A stretch of DNA of 7,837 nucleotides from an uncultured Veillonella sp. (GCA_900552715.1 USAV01000085.1:1-7837), one strand, 5' to 3'. Positions 1 to 5,637 are shown, counted from the first letter of the stretch. Program-made: numbers and translations. The notes: a model not told the origin generated them from the sequence alone.

Positions 1-131
1 GCATCAAAAGAAATCTTCGCTTTATAATGACCATATTGTTCAATATCATCAGGGGTTAAACCGCATTTATCGGCAATGACCTGAATTTTTTCCATTTTAT
101 TCTGTTGGGCAATCTCAATATCGCTTAACAT
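1..131 (-). CDS. fhs: Formate-tetrahydrofolate ligase, N-terminal fragment
   Basis: The first 43 codons of a gene that leaves the window on the left. The translation begins MLSDIEIAQQNKMEKI and continues to an EQYGHYKAKISFDA segment. This matches the conserved N-terminus of formate-tetrahydrofolate ligase (family pattern TDIEIAQ ... LYGKYKAKI). In that family the enzyme uses ATP to join formate to tetrahydrofolate, making 10-formyl-THF for purine and one-carbon metabolism in the cytoplasm. The ATG at 131 was chosen because the family N-terminus starts there and AAGGAGG (136-142) lies 4 bases upstream. A good promoter is found about 120 bases upstream. The gene looks like its own transcription unit, separated from the transporter gene by a strong hairpin. 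The nucleotide-binding loop lies outside the window, so the call rests on the N-terminus only. Confidence 0.88.
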   Translation of the reverse strand, partial: MLSDIEIAQQNKMEKIQVIADKCGLTPDDIEQYGHYKAKISFD

Positions 132-219
132 AAAGCCTCCTTGGCACCATGGCCATCTATCAACTATATAACAACTATTAACATATTATCTAATATTTAC
201 TATTTAATATTAATTGTCT

Positions 220-249
220 ACTGTAGATGTATATTTGTACAACTACAGT
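220..249 (-). promoter_or_regulatory. Inverted repeat at the predicted 5' end of the fhs leader
   Basis: Arms ACTGTAG (220-226) and CTACAGT (243-249) pair perfectly. After one T/T mismatch a further TGTA/TACA pairing closes a 6-base loop. The repeat begins right at the predicted transcription start of fhs (about 248). It could be a stabilising 5' stem-loop or an operator just downstream of the promoter. There is no U-run after it, so it is not an intrinsic terminator. The function is inferred only. Confidence 0.45.
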
Positions 250-254
250 AATCT

Positions 255-283
255 ATTATATATGAAAGTATTACGTATGTCTA
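255..283 (-). promoter_or_regulatory. Predicted sigma-70 promoter of fhs
   Basis: Read on the minus strand, a -35 box TAGACA (283-278) and a perfect -10 box TATAAT (260-255) are separated by exactly 17 bp. Transcription would start near 248, giving a leader of about 117 nt before the fhs ATG. It is the best-looking promoter in the window and lies between the 9-bp repeat array and fhs. Confidence 0.7.
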
Positions 284-305
284 ATATTAATCCTTAACAA
301 TTTTA

Positions 306-404
306 GTAATATATCTAATAGATCTAAGATGCCTAAGACGTATAGAAAATCTAATACGTCAAATACGTATAATACGTATAATACATCTAAAACATCTAAT
401 AGCT
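306..404. repeat. Eleven contiguous degenerate 9-bp tandem repeats
   Basis: On the minus strand this stretch divides without gaps into eleven 9-bp units with approximate consensus ACGTATTAG. Examples are ACGTATTAG (359-351), ACGTATTAT (377-369), ACGTCTTAG (341-333) and AGCTATTAG (404-396). A twelfth unit, ACGTATTAG, lies at 425-417 after a 12-bp interruption. The array is non-coding (the consensus itself contains TAG). It sits between the transporter terminator and the fhs promoter, ending about 23 bp upstream of the fhs -35 box. The units are too short for CRISPR repeats and do not resemble DnaA boxes. The role is unknown. Confidence 0.75.
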
Positions 405-449
405 AAATTATATTATCTAATACGTTTATCCCTACCTATTGCACATATG

Positions 450-488
450 AGAAAGAGCCCTAATGCAACATACATTAGGGCTCTTTCT
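450..488 (-). terminator. Terminator hairpin after the transporter gene
   Basis: A perfect 16-bp inverted repeat has arms at 450-465 and 473-488 around a 7-base loop. It lies about 20 bases past the transporter stop codon. The base of the stem is AGAAAGAG/CTCTTTCT, so the U-rich part falls within the stem and there is no long T-run beyond it. It probably ends the ttd-transporter transcripts and shields fhs from read-through. Confidence 0.75.
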
Positions 489-508
489 AAAAAACTTATA
501 TTATCTCA

Positions 509-1777
509 TTAAAATGGGAATAAAATTGGTAACAATATAAGTGCTACTATACTAGATACAACGATGAGTGGCAAACCAGCTTTCACATAATCCATGAAGC
601 TATAACCAGCAATGTTGTATACCATAGTATTCGCAGGCATACCAATTGGGGTAGCATACGCTAAGGAGCTAGCGATTACAATAGCTGCAAGCACTGCTTT
701 TGGATCGAATCCCAATTGAGATGCTAAGCTAAGACCGATTGGTACCAATAATGCACAGGTAGCAGTATTAGACATAAAGTTCGTCATGAATACACCAAGC
801 ACAAAGATTACTACTAGAACAACAATTGGAGATGGACTAGCACCAAGGCTGTTTACGATAAGATCTGCAATTACAGAACCAGTACCTGTTTTAACCATTG
901 CGTCCCCAAGGGCCATAGAGCCAGCGAAGAGCATGATTGTTTTCATATCTATAGATCTAACAGCTGCACTTTCACTAATAACATTAGTAGCAACTAATAC
1001 AAGAGCACCTATCCAGGCACTCACATAAAGTTTTACACCTAATTGTTTTTCAAAGATCATAGCAACAACTGTCAAAATCAATACAATTGCAGCAGTCCAT
1101 TTTTTCCAAGACGGTACATGGCTATAATCGTCATTGCCTTCAAAGGCACCATCTGGTTGATGACTTGGAGCATCTGGTAAGAAACGTTTACCAATTGTAG
1201 CATAGAAAATAGTACCAACAATTAGAATTGGTAAACCTACTAGACCATAATCAAAGAAACCAAAAGAGCCTAGGCCCGCTTGTTGTAAGCCCGCTTGCGC
1301 AATCATATTGCCAGGAGCGCCGATAAGTGAAATATTACCACCCATAGCTGCAGCAAACACAAGAGGCATCAACAATTTAGTTTGTTTAAAACCACTTTTT
1401 TTACAAATACCGATAATTACAGGAATCAGTACAGCAGCTGTACCAGTATTAGATAAGAAACCGGATAAAATACCTGTAATCATCATAACTGCAACGAGTA
1501 AAGATGTTTCAGTTTTAGCAAACTTATGAACTACATTACCTACGCCTACGGCTACGCCTGTTGCAAAGAAGGCTTCACCAATAACAAACATACCCATAAA
1601 TAGTAAGACGTTTGGATCTACAAAACCGGCGAATGCTTCTTTAGCAGATAAGACTCCACTTAAGTGCAAACCTACTGCTACAACCATAGCGGTAATAGAT
1701 AATGGAATTTTCTCCCACGCAAACATAACGATGGCAAATACCAAGAAGCCAAGAGTTATCATTACACTCGTATCCAT
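509..1777 (-). CDS. DASS/SLC13-family anion transporter, probable dicarboxylate (tartrate) carrier
   Basis: A 422-residue polytopic membrane protein made mostly of hydrophobic segments, in two related halves. Each half carries the Ser-Asn-Thr signature of the divalent anion:sodium symporter (DASS) fold: LSNTGTAAVLIPV around residues 108-120 and MSNTATCALLVPI around 335-347. Glycine-rich substrate-site segments GAPGN (153-157) and GMPANT (379-384) follow the first and second signatures respectively. The long hydrophilic loop at about 198-227 would be cytoplasmic. The length is slightly below typical family members. GGGAGG (1783-1788) precedes the ATG at a good distance. The gene follows ttdB by 103 bp with a hairpin between. 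Known family substrates are succinate, fumarate, malate, citrate, tartrate and sulfate. The tartrate assignment comes only from the neighbouring ttdAB; uptake of another C4-dicarboxylate or exchange for succinate remains possible. Confidence 0.8.
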   Translation of the reverse strand: MDTSVMITLGFLVFAIVMFAWEKIPLSITAMVVAVGLHLSGVLSAKEAFAGFVDPNVLLFMGMFVIGEAFFATGVAVGVGNVVHKFAKTETSLLVAVMMITGILSGFLSNTGTAAVLIPVIIGICKKSGFKQTKLLMPLVFAAAMGGNISLIGAPGNMIAQAGLQQAGLGSFGFFDYGLVGLPILIVGTIFYATIGKRFLPDAPSHQPDGAFEGNDDYSHVPSWKKWTAAIVLILTVVAMIFEKQLGVKLYVSAWIGALVLVATNVISESAAVRSIDMKTIMLFAGSMALGDAMVKTGTGSVIADLIVNSLGASPSPIVVLVVIFVLGVFMTNFMSNTATCALLVPIGLSLASQLGFDPKAVLAAIVIASSLAYATPIGMPANTMVYNIAGYSFMDYVKAGLPLIVVSSIVALILLPILFPF

Positions 1778-1823
1778 ATATACCTCCCAATACGTGTAAT
1801 ATACCTAAAAAAGGGTACAAAAA

Positions 1824-1856
1824 AGGAGGATTGTACAAAATCCGTATAATCCCCCT
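1824..1856 (-). terminator. Hairpin between ttdB and the transporter gene (terminator or attenuator)
   Basis: On the minus strand AGGGGGATT pairs with AATCCTCCT, with one G-U wobble, around a 15-base loop. Six T residues follow (1824-1819). It lies 25 bases after the ttdB stop. No convincing promoter is seen between it and the transporter ATG, so it probably lets part of the ttdAB transcript through and lowers transporter expression relative to the enzyme. Confidence 0.6.
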
Positions 1857-1880
1857 ATTTAGTTACATTTCACAATGCAA

Positions 1881-2492
1881 TTATTTAATGAAGCCTACGT
1901 GTTTATAGAGCTCTTCTAACACCTCTTCTTTTTTCGCATTGTATTCTACTTTTTTATTTTCAAAATAGTTATTGCCCTCTGCATCAATAGATACGATAAG
2001 CGGACCAAATTCTTTAACCTTAAAAGTCCACAAAGTCTCACACATACCTAATTCACGCCAATTAGCAGATTCTACTTTTTCGACTTCTGTAGCAGCAAGA
2101 ACTGCATTGCCTGCAGGGAATACACAGTGTAGTGCGCCAAAGTCTTTGCAGGCACGGGCTGTTTCAGGACCCATGCCACCTTTACCTACAATGAGACGTA
2201 CACCAGTCTTTTTAACAAAGTCATATTCGAATTTTTCCATTCGCATAGATGTAGTAGGACCTACAGATACTACTTCAAATTCATTATCGCTTATAGTTCG
2301 AATAATTGGACCTGCATGAAGTATAGCCCCATCTTTAACATCAACCGGTAAAGTTTTACCTTCTTCTACCACACGACGATGCCCCATATCACGACTAGTT
2401 GTAATATGCCCAGTCAAATAAATTACATCGCCTGGCTTAATGCCTTCTAAATCAGATTTTTGAATTGGTGTAGTTAATATTTTCTTAGCCAT
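1881..2492 (-). CDS. ttdB: L(+)-tartrate dehydratase, beta subunit
   Basis: A 203-residue protein that closely resembles E. coli TtdB (about 201 residues) from start to end: KKILTTPI at the N-terminus, GDVIYLTG (21-28), RDxxHRR (34-40), HAGP (59-62), GPTTSMRM (78-85), GKGGMGP (103-109), PAGNAVLAAT (126-135) and EFGPLIVSID (161-170). With the alpha subunit it forms a cytoplasmic iron-sulfur dehydratase that converts L(+)-tartrate to oxaloacetate and water. This subunit corresponds to the C-terminal domain of class I fumarases. GPTTSMRM rather than a fumarase-like GPTT-[AS]-GRM favours tartrate, as far as I recall the two families; a two-subunit fumarase is the main alternative. The ATG shares one base with the ttdA stop (TAATG), implying translational coupling, and AAGGAG lies inside the end of ttdA. 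Confidence 0.88.
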   Translation of the reverse strand: MAKKILTTPIQKSDLEGIKPGDVIYLTGHITTSRDMGHRRVVEEGKTLPVDVKDGAILHAGPIIRTISDNEFEVVSVGPTTSMRMEKFEYDFVKKTGVRLIVGKGGMGPETARACKDFGALHCVFPAGNAVLAATEVEKVESANWRELGMCETLWTFKVKEFGPLIVSIDAEGNNYFENKKVEYNAKKEEVLEELYKHVGFIK

Positions 2493-3394
2493 TATAATGT
2501 CACTCCTTTATGAGATTTAACTGTGCAATTACCATCCTTATCAAATACGAGATCGCCGCGACGATGATTCCAACAACCTACACTAACAGCACAAGAAATA
2601 ACAGATGGATGACGTGTACCATGTTCAATGTTAACACCTAATACAGTTTTATCCCCACCCATACCTTGAGGTCCAATACCAATCTTATTAATGCCATCTT
2701 CTAACAATTGTTCCATATAATCCGCTTTTTCATTAGGTGCTTTTGAAGATACAGGGCGCATTAATGCCTTTTTAGATAATCCAGCAGCTGTATCAATAGT
2801 TGTAGCAATCCCTACACCTACCAATAGTGGAGGACATGCATTTAAGCCATAGCTTGTCATCAAATCAAGAACAAATTTAGCAACACCTTCATAACCTTCA
2901 CCTGGCATCAATGTTTTACCGGACCCTGGCAAGGAGCACCCGCCGCCAGCCATGTAAGGGAAGATTTCTACATCATCGCGATCAGGAATGATATCCCAGT
3001 GAATATAAGGTGCAGTGAGGCCAATATTTTTACCAGTATTAAACTCATCAAAAGTTTCTACACAGTTCAATCGCAATGGAGCTTCTTGTGTAGCCTTATA
3101 GGTTGCTTCTCTTAGGATATCTTCTAATTCTCCTAGTAATGGATAATTAGATCCAACCTTTACCCAGAATTGTAATACACCAGTATCTTGACAAGAAGGA
3201 CGATTAAGCTGAGCTGCTAAATCCATATTATGTTGCATTGTCTCATAAATAGATTTGGCCATGGGATTTTTTTCATCCTGCGCCAATTCATGAATTTTTT
3301 CTTGTACATCATCAGGCAATACCTTTGCCATATAAGAAATGAAATTAGCTATCTTATTAGTCATTTCTTGTACTTGTTGTTCCTTCGTACTCAT
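2492..3394 (-). CDS. ttdA: L(+)-tartrate dehydratase, alpha subunit (Fe-S)
   Basis: A 300-residue cytoplasmic subunit, against about 303 for E. coli TtdA, colinear with it throughout. It carries the cluster-binding and active-site part of the class I hydro-lyase. The three expected [4Fe-4S] cysteines are visible: Cys68 in RPSCQDTG, Cys187 in NACPPLLVG and Cys274 in SVGCWNHRRG. Other family signatures are LLGEL (86-90), FDEFNTGKN (115-123), YMAGGGCSLPG (147-157), GYEGV (167-171) and GIGPQGMGG (239-247). The cluster is oxygen-sensitive in characterised relatives, which fits an anaerobe. The start at 3394 (MSTKEQQ) is preferred over an in-frame ATG at 3418 because GGAGG (3401-3405) lies 6 bases before it and the E. 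coli protein aligns from here. It forms an operon with ttdB and lies downstream of the conserved operator/promoter at 3473-3522, so AraC copy 1 probably controls it. Confidence 0.92.
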   Translation of the reverse strand: MSTKEQQVQEMTNKIANFISYMAKVLPDDVQEKIHELAQDEKNPMAKSIYETMQHNMDLAAQLNRPSCQDTGVLQFWVKVGSNYPLLGELEDILREATYKATQEAPLRLNCVETFDEFNTGKNIGLTAPYIHWDIIPDRDDVEIFPYMAGGGCSLPGSGKTLMPGEGYEGVAKFVLDLMTSYGLNACPPLLVGVGIATTIDTAAGLSKKALMRPVSSKAPNEKADYMEQLLEDGINKIGIGPQGMGGDKTVLGVNIEHGTRHPSVISCAVSVGCWNHRRGDLVFDKDGNCTVKSHKGVTL

Positions 3395-3400
3395 CGCAAA

Positions 3401-3405
3401 CCTCC
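3401..3405 (-). promoter_or_regulatory. Ribosome binding site that fixes the ttdA start
   Basis: GGAGG lies 6 bases ahead of the ATG at 3394, inside the stretch that would be coding if the ATG at 3418 were used. No comparable Shine-Dalgarno sequence stands at the right distance from 3418, so the shorter protein is preferred. Confidence 0.7.
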
Positions 3406-3472
3406 AAAAAGACTTCATTATTTAAGACGTGATTATTTATGTTTCGGAACCTTAGCTCCTTTCGATGATTTC

Positions 3473-3522
3473 ATTGTACTCTTTTTACAGGATATAACTA
3501 TCCAATTTATAAGTTGATTTTT
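3473..3522 (-). promoter_or_regulatory. Promoter and putative AraC-type operator of ttdAB
   Basis: Minus strand: a -10 box TACAAT (3478-3473) preceded by GAG, then exactly 21 bp upstream the hexamer TTGGAT, part of the 14-mer TTGGATAGTTATAT (3505-3492). At normal -35 spacing there is only a poor hexamer (ATAGTT), typical of an activator-dependent promoter. A 31-bp block (3492-3522) aligns without gaps with 5341-5371 ahead of the SemiSWEET gene: an AAAAA tract, a 12-bp variable part, then the identical 14-mer. Predicted start about 3466, leader about 72 nt. Binding by the flanking AraC proteins is inferred. Confidence 0.65.
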
Positions 3523-3545
3523 GCTTGTGAAAGCACGCTAAATTC

Positions 3546-3697
3546 ATACAAAATCACCTATATAATTATATTTTTACCTATGTAAAATATACAATTACAC
3601 CTATTCAGAAATATCAAAAAGAGCACTACTTATCAAAAGGTAGTGCTCTTTCATCATTTATTTTTATATGCTTATCAAATATACAAAATCACCTATA
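3546..3697. repeat. 17-bp direct repeat flanking the araC copy 1 terminator
   Basis: ATACAAAATCACCTATA occurs identically at 3546-3562 and 3681-3697, on either side of the terminator hairpin. A related word, ATACAATTACACCTAT, lies at 3589-3604 (13 of 16 matches), and a shorter relative, ATAGAAAATCACC, at 5523-5535 in the other cassette. The repeats may be regulator sites or traces of rearrangement. Confidence 0.6.
3618..3651 (-). terminator. Intrinsic terminator of AraC regulator copy 1
   Basis: A perfect 12-bp stem AAAGAGCACTAC/GTAGTGCTCTTT encloses a 10-base loop. On the minus strand the stem runs out into TTTTT. It lies about 130 bases after the regulator stop and separates it from the ttdA promoter. 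It is nearly the same hairpin as the one at 5465-5497. Confidence 0.85.
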
Positions 3698-3779
3698 CCT
3701 AATGATTGTATATCCCCCTAATTTTAATTTTCAAAATCATAAAATTATAAGCAATTACAAGGAATTATAACAATGAAAA

Positions 3780-4808
3780 TTATGATTGTAATTTTTTTAC
3801 AACCAGCTCAAGTTCTTCTCTAACATCCTGTAACTTTTGATTAGCCTCTTCCAATCTATCCTTATTGATAGAGGCATCTTGATATGGTAAATAGGTTTGC
3901 AATATATCTATAATATCCTTTTCCTGAGTAGAGATAATTTCCTTCCAATCATGTAACTTTGTTTTACGCCCCATCTCTTTTGCTTGTTTTCTATATTCAG
4001 ATGGTGTTGTATGGAAGTGCTTCTTGAAGGCCACATTAAAGGCTTTAATATCTGCGAAGCCACAGCTACTCGCAATATGAGCCACCCCATCCTCAGAGTT
4101 AGCTAAACGAACGGTAGCCTCTCGTAATCTCAACCGCAACAAATACTCTAAAAAGGAAACTCCTAATTGGCGTTTAAAGAACTGAGATGTATAGTTCACA
4201 TTATAACCGCCAATTTTGGCAATATCTTCTAACTCTATCTTCTGCTTATAATTTTCATCAATATAGGCAATCATTTTATCAAAGGTAGCTACAGTCATAT
4301 CAGCAGGCTTTGTATGTACAGGGATAGTCTTAACCGCATCAATTTCCCGATATATATCACTCATCATGGCTAAATAATGATTCTCCAAGCATAATTGACG
4401 ATCAGTACTTTCACTATTTACCATTAACAACATCATTTGTGCAGCACGATGACGTAGTGATGTAAAGAATTCATTATACCGATTAGTTTTATCTGATCGC
4501 AATACAAATTGGTACATACCAAAGTTCGGATCAAAGTATTGGAAAAACTCCTTGCCTACATGAATAACAAGAGCCGTTGTATCCTCTTCTAATGCCAACG
4601 TAGCATGACCAACTTGAGGGGAAATGATAATTGTATCAAGAGGTTCCATCGTGAAAACCTCACTATTACAACTCATGTCAATTCTGCCCTTTAACAAGAT
4701 CAACACCTCTACGCCACTATGCCAGTTGTAATGATATGTACTAACCTTATATATATCACTATTGAAATCTATATGATTGTGTTTGTATGTATAGTGAAAG
4801 TAATCCAT
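3780..4808 (-). CDS. AraC-family transcriptional regulator (copy 1), likely regulator of ttdAB
   Basis: A 342-residue cytoplasmic DNA-binding protein. Residues about 1-110 form a cupin-like sensor domain (YHYNWH at 25-30, then VEVLILLKG, MEPLDTIIISPQVGHAT). The C-terminal domain has two helix-turn-helix motifs: first around 191-220 (IELEDIAKIGGYN ... SQFFKRQLGVSF), second around 242-273 (VAHIASSCGFADIKAFNVAFKKHF ... PSEYR). Unusually, about 65 residues follow, including HDWKEIIS (286-293) and a probable coiled coil from about 316 to the end. It is a close paralogue of copy 2; by my count about 21 differences in roughly 100 residues of the DNA-binding region. MDYF is conserved as the start in both, although the Shine-Dalgarno (GAGGGG) sits rather far upstream. 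The divergent sensor half could recognise a different ligand; tartrate is a guess from the adjacent ttdAB. Confidence 0.9.
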   Translation of the reverse strand: MDYFHYTYKHNHIDFNSDIYKVSTYHYNWHSGVEVLILLKGRIDMSCNSEVFTMEPLDTIIISPQVGHATLALEEDTTALVIHVGKEFFQYFDPNFGMYQFVLRSDKTNRYNEFFTSLRHRAAQMMLLMVNSESTDRQLCLENHYLAMMSDIYREIDAVKTIPVHTKPADMTVATFDKMIAYIDENYKQKIELEDIAKIGGYNVNYTSQFFKRQLGVSFLEYLLRLRLREATVRLANSEDGVAHIASSCGFADIKAFNVAFKKHFHTTPSEYRKQAKEMGRKTKLHDWKEIISTQEKDIIDILQTYLPYQDASINKDRLEEANQKLQDVREELELVVKKLQS

Positions 4809-4865
4809 AACAACGTAACACCCCTCATAAAATCAAACAAATACCTCTCAATTATTTACATAAAA

Positions 4866-4897
4866 AATGCACCTCTTATAAATCTAAGAGATGCATT
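4866..4897 (-). terminator. Hairpin between SemiSWEET and AraC copy 1
   Basis: On the minus strand a 13-bp stem AATGCATCTCTTA/TAAGAGGTGCATT, with one U-G wobble, closes a 6-base loop and is followed by TTTTTT. It probably ends the SemiSWEET transcript. It has a clear counterpart at 6686-6719 ahead of AraC copy 2. Because a possible promoter lies just upstream of it (4899-4928), it could alternatively be a leader attenuator of the regulator gene. Confidence 0.7.
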
Positions 4898-4898
4898 C

Positions 4899-4928
4899 AT
4901 TATGATATATATAATTAACAACGGTCAA
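4899..4928 (-). promoter_or_regulatory. Candidate promoter of AraC copy 1
   Basis: TTGACC (4928-4923), an 18-bp spacer and CATAAT (4904-4899) on the minus strand. The same pair with the same spacing occurs at 6749-6720 inside the 3' end of the cupin gene, ahead of AraC copy 2. Conservation may reflect only recent duplication, and the terminator-like hairpin immediately downstream weakens the call. Confidence 0.4.
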
Positions 4929-4930
4929 CA
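4911..4930 (-). pseudogene. Scar of the 3' end of a second cupin gene
   Basis: Minus-strand codons here read Leu-Thr-Val-Val-Asn-Tyr and align with the last codons of the intact cupin gene (Leu-Thr-Val-Val-Lys-stop). Counting on into the following non-coding stretch, 35 of 39 bases match. Homology stops abruptly just upstream of the TTGACC word, next to a 24-bp tandem repeat. It is too short to encode anything and is best read as what remained after duplication and loss of a cupin copy. Confidence 0.55.
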
Positions 4931-4934
4931 GTAA

Positions 4935-4988
4935 TTTTATATGTCATTAAAGTTATAGTTTTATATATCATTAACGTTATAGTTTTAT
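4935..4988. repeat. 24-bp tandem repeat, two full copies and a short third
   Basis: Units at 4935-4958 and 4959-4982 differ at 2 of 24 positions. Each begins TTTTATAT and ends GTTATAG on the plus strand. A partial third unit (TTTTAT) follows to 4988. The repeat lies between the SemiSWEET stop codon and the cupin scar, at the edge of the duplicated segment. Confidence 0.75.
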
Positions 4989-5004
4989 GTTTCTATTCTT
5001 TAAA

Positions 5005-5271
5005 TTACATAACCGCTGTAATAGCTGCTGCTAAGCCAAAGAAGATTCCTGGTGCATTAGCTAATGCTACTGGAATATCTCTATGTTCTTTGAATAAACC
5101 ATACGCTACCCATAATGTACAGTTGATTGCAGCTACAAGTGGTTGGATCCAATCGCCAGTACCTGGATGAGCTAGGTTATGCATGATTTGTGGGAAGTAA
5201 GATACATACATAGCTACAGCAGTAACAGTTGCAACTTTACCTACGTTTTCCATAAATTTTACTTGATTCAT
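5005..5271 (-). CDS. SemiSWEET-type half-transporter (PQ-loop family)
   Basis: An 88-residue integral membrane protein with three predicted transmembrane helices, about 12-31, 42-60 and 67-87. This is the size and layout of bacterial SemiSWEETs, which work as dimers and move small sugars down a gradient. The PQ-loop motif is visible in helix 1 (YVSYFPQI, Pro27-Gln28). Helix 2 has NCTLWVAYGLF with Trp54, helix 3 has ANAPGIFFG with Asn72; a Trp and an Asn at such places line the sugar pocket in studied members. GGAGG lies 4 bases before the ATG. The gene stands alone between two AraC genes and has its own operator/promoter (5322-5371) closely matching that of ttdAB, so it is probably co-regulated with tartrate use. 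The substrate is unknown; a sugar-type carrier is unexpected if the host is an asaccharolytic Veillonella. Confidence 0.85.
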   Translation of the reverse strand: MNQVKFMENVGKVATVTAVAMYVSYFPQIMHNLAHPGTGDWIQPLVAAINCTLWVAYGLFKEHRDIPVALANAPGIFFGLAAAITAVM

Positions 5272-5321
5272 ATATCCTCCAAAATTATAACTTACTAATT
5301 TTTTTACTCCTGATGAAGTAT

Positions 5322-5371
5322 ATTCTACTCAGTTTGGAGAATATAACTATCCAAATTAAAAGGTAGTTTTT
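5322..5371 (-). promoter_or_regulatory. Promoter and putative AraC-type operator of the SemiSWEET gene
   Basis: Minus strand: -10 box TAGAAT (5327-5322) preceded by GAG, and TTGGATAGTTATAT (5354-5341) with TTGGAT exactly 21 bp upstream of the -10. The 31-bp block 5341-5371 aligns without gaps with 3492-3522 ahead of ttdA, including an AAAAA tract at the far end. No good -35 box is present at normal spacing, pointing to activator dependence. Predicted start about 5315, leader about 44 nt. Confidence 0.65.
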
Positions 5372-5464
5372 CTAGTAAAACTTACATAAAACGATGATTT
5401 TCTTTTGATTTATTATATTTTTATTTCCCGACAATCTATAAATCCTCCCCCATAAAAGATATCA

Positions 5465-5497
5465 AAAAAGCACTACTTATCAATAGTAGTGCTTTTT
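5465..5497 (-). terminator. Intrinsic terminator of AraC regulator copy 2
   Basis: A perfect 12-bp stem AAAAAGCACTAC/GTAGTGCTTTTT with a 9-base loop; on the minus strand the stem ends in a run of six T. It lies about 140 bases past the regulator stop and is a near copy of the hairpin at 3618-3651, including the loop end TTGATAA and the bases after the T-run. Confidence 0.85.
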
Positions 5498-5637
5498 AGG
5501 TAAGTATTTGATGATTTTTTATATAGAAAATCACCCAATTCTAACATTTATATATGTATCAAAAAATATTTGCTAATATTTTGCTAACGTGCTCCAGGCT
5601 ATGAAGATATATATTCTATCAAAATATACGGAATTAA

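Noticed and set aside
306..425. CRISPR array or replication iterons
   Set aside because: The repeat unit is only 9 bp, contiguous and degenerate, with no spacers, no cas genes and no initiator gene; it does not match DnaA boxes.
786..2319. Plus-strand open frames opposite the transporter and ttdB genes (786-1028, 1308-1529, 1972-2319)
   Set aside because: They are antisense shadows of strongly recognised genes, with no ribosome sites or recognisable protein features.
3395..3418. Extended ttdA start giving eight extra residues (MKSFWRFA)
   Set aside because: The Shine-Dalgarno GGAGG lies within this stretch, and the E. coli TtdA N-terminus aligns with the shorter protein.
3433..3474. Possible 13-codon upstream ORF (starting Met-Lys-Ser-Ser-Lys) before ttdA
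   Set aside because: Its ATG overlaps the predicted -10 box TACAAT, so it would not be transcribed from the proposed promoter, and no ribosome site precedes it.
4719..4934. Plus-strand open frame of 71 codons across the AraC copy 1 start region
   Set aside because: It runs through a regulator gene's start, a terminator hairpin and AT-rich spacer; the composition is what random AT-rich DNA gives.
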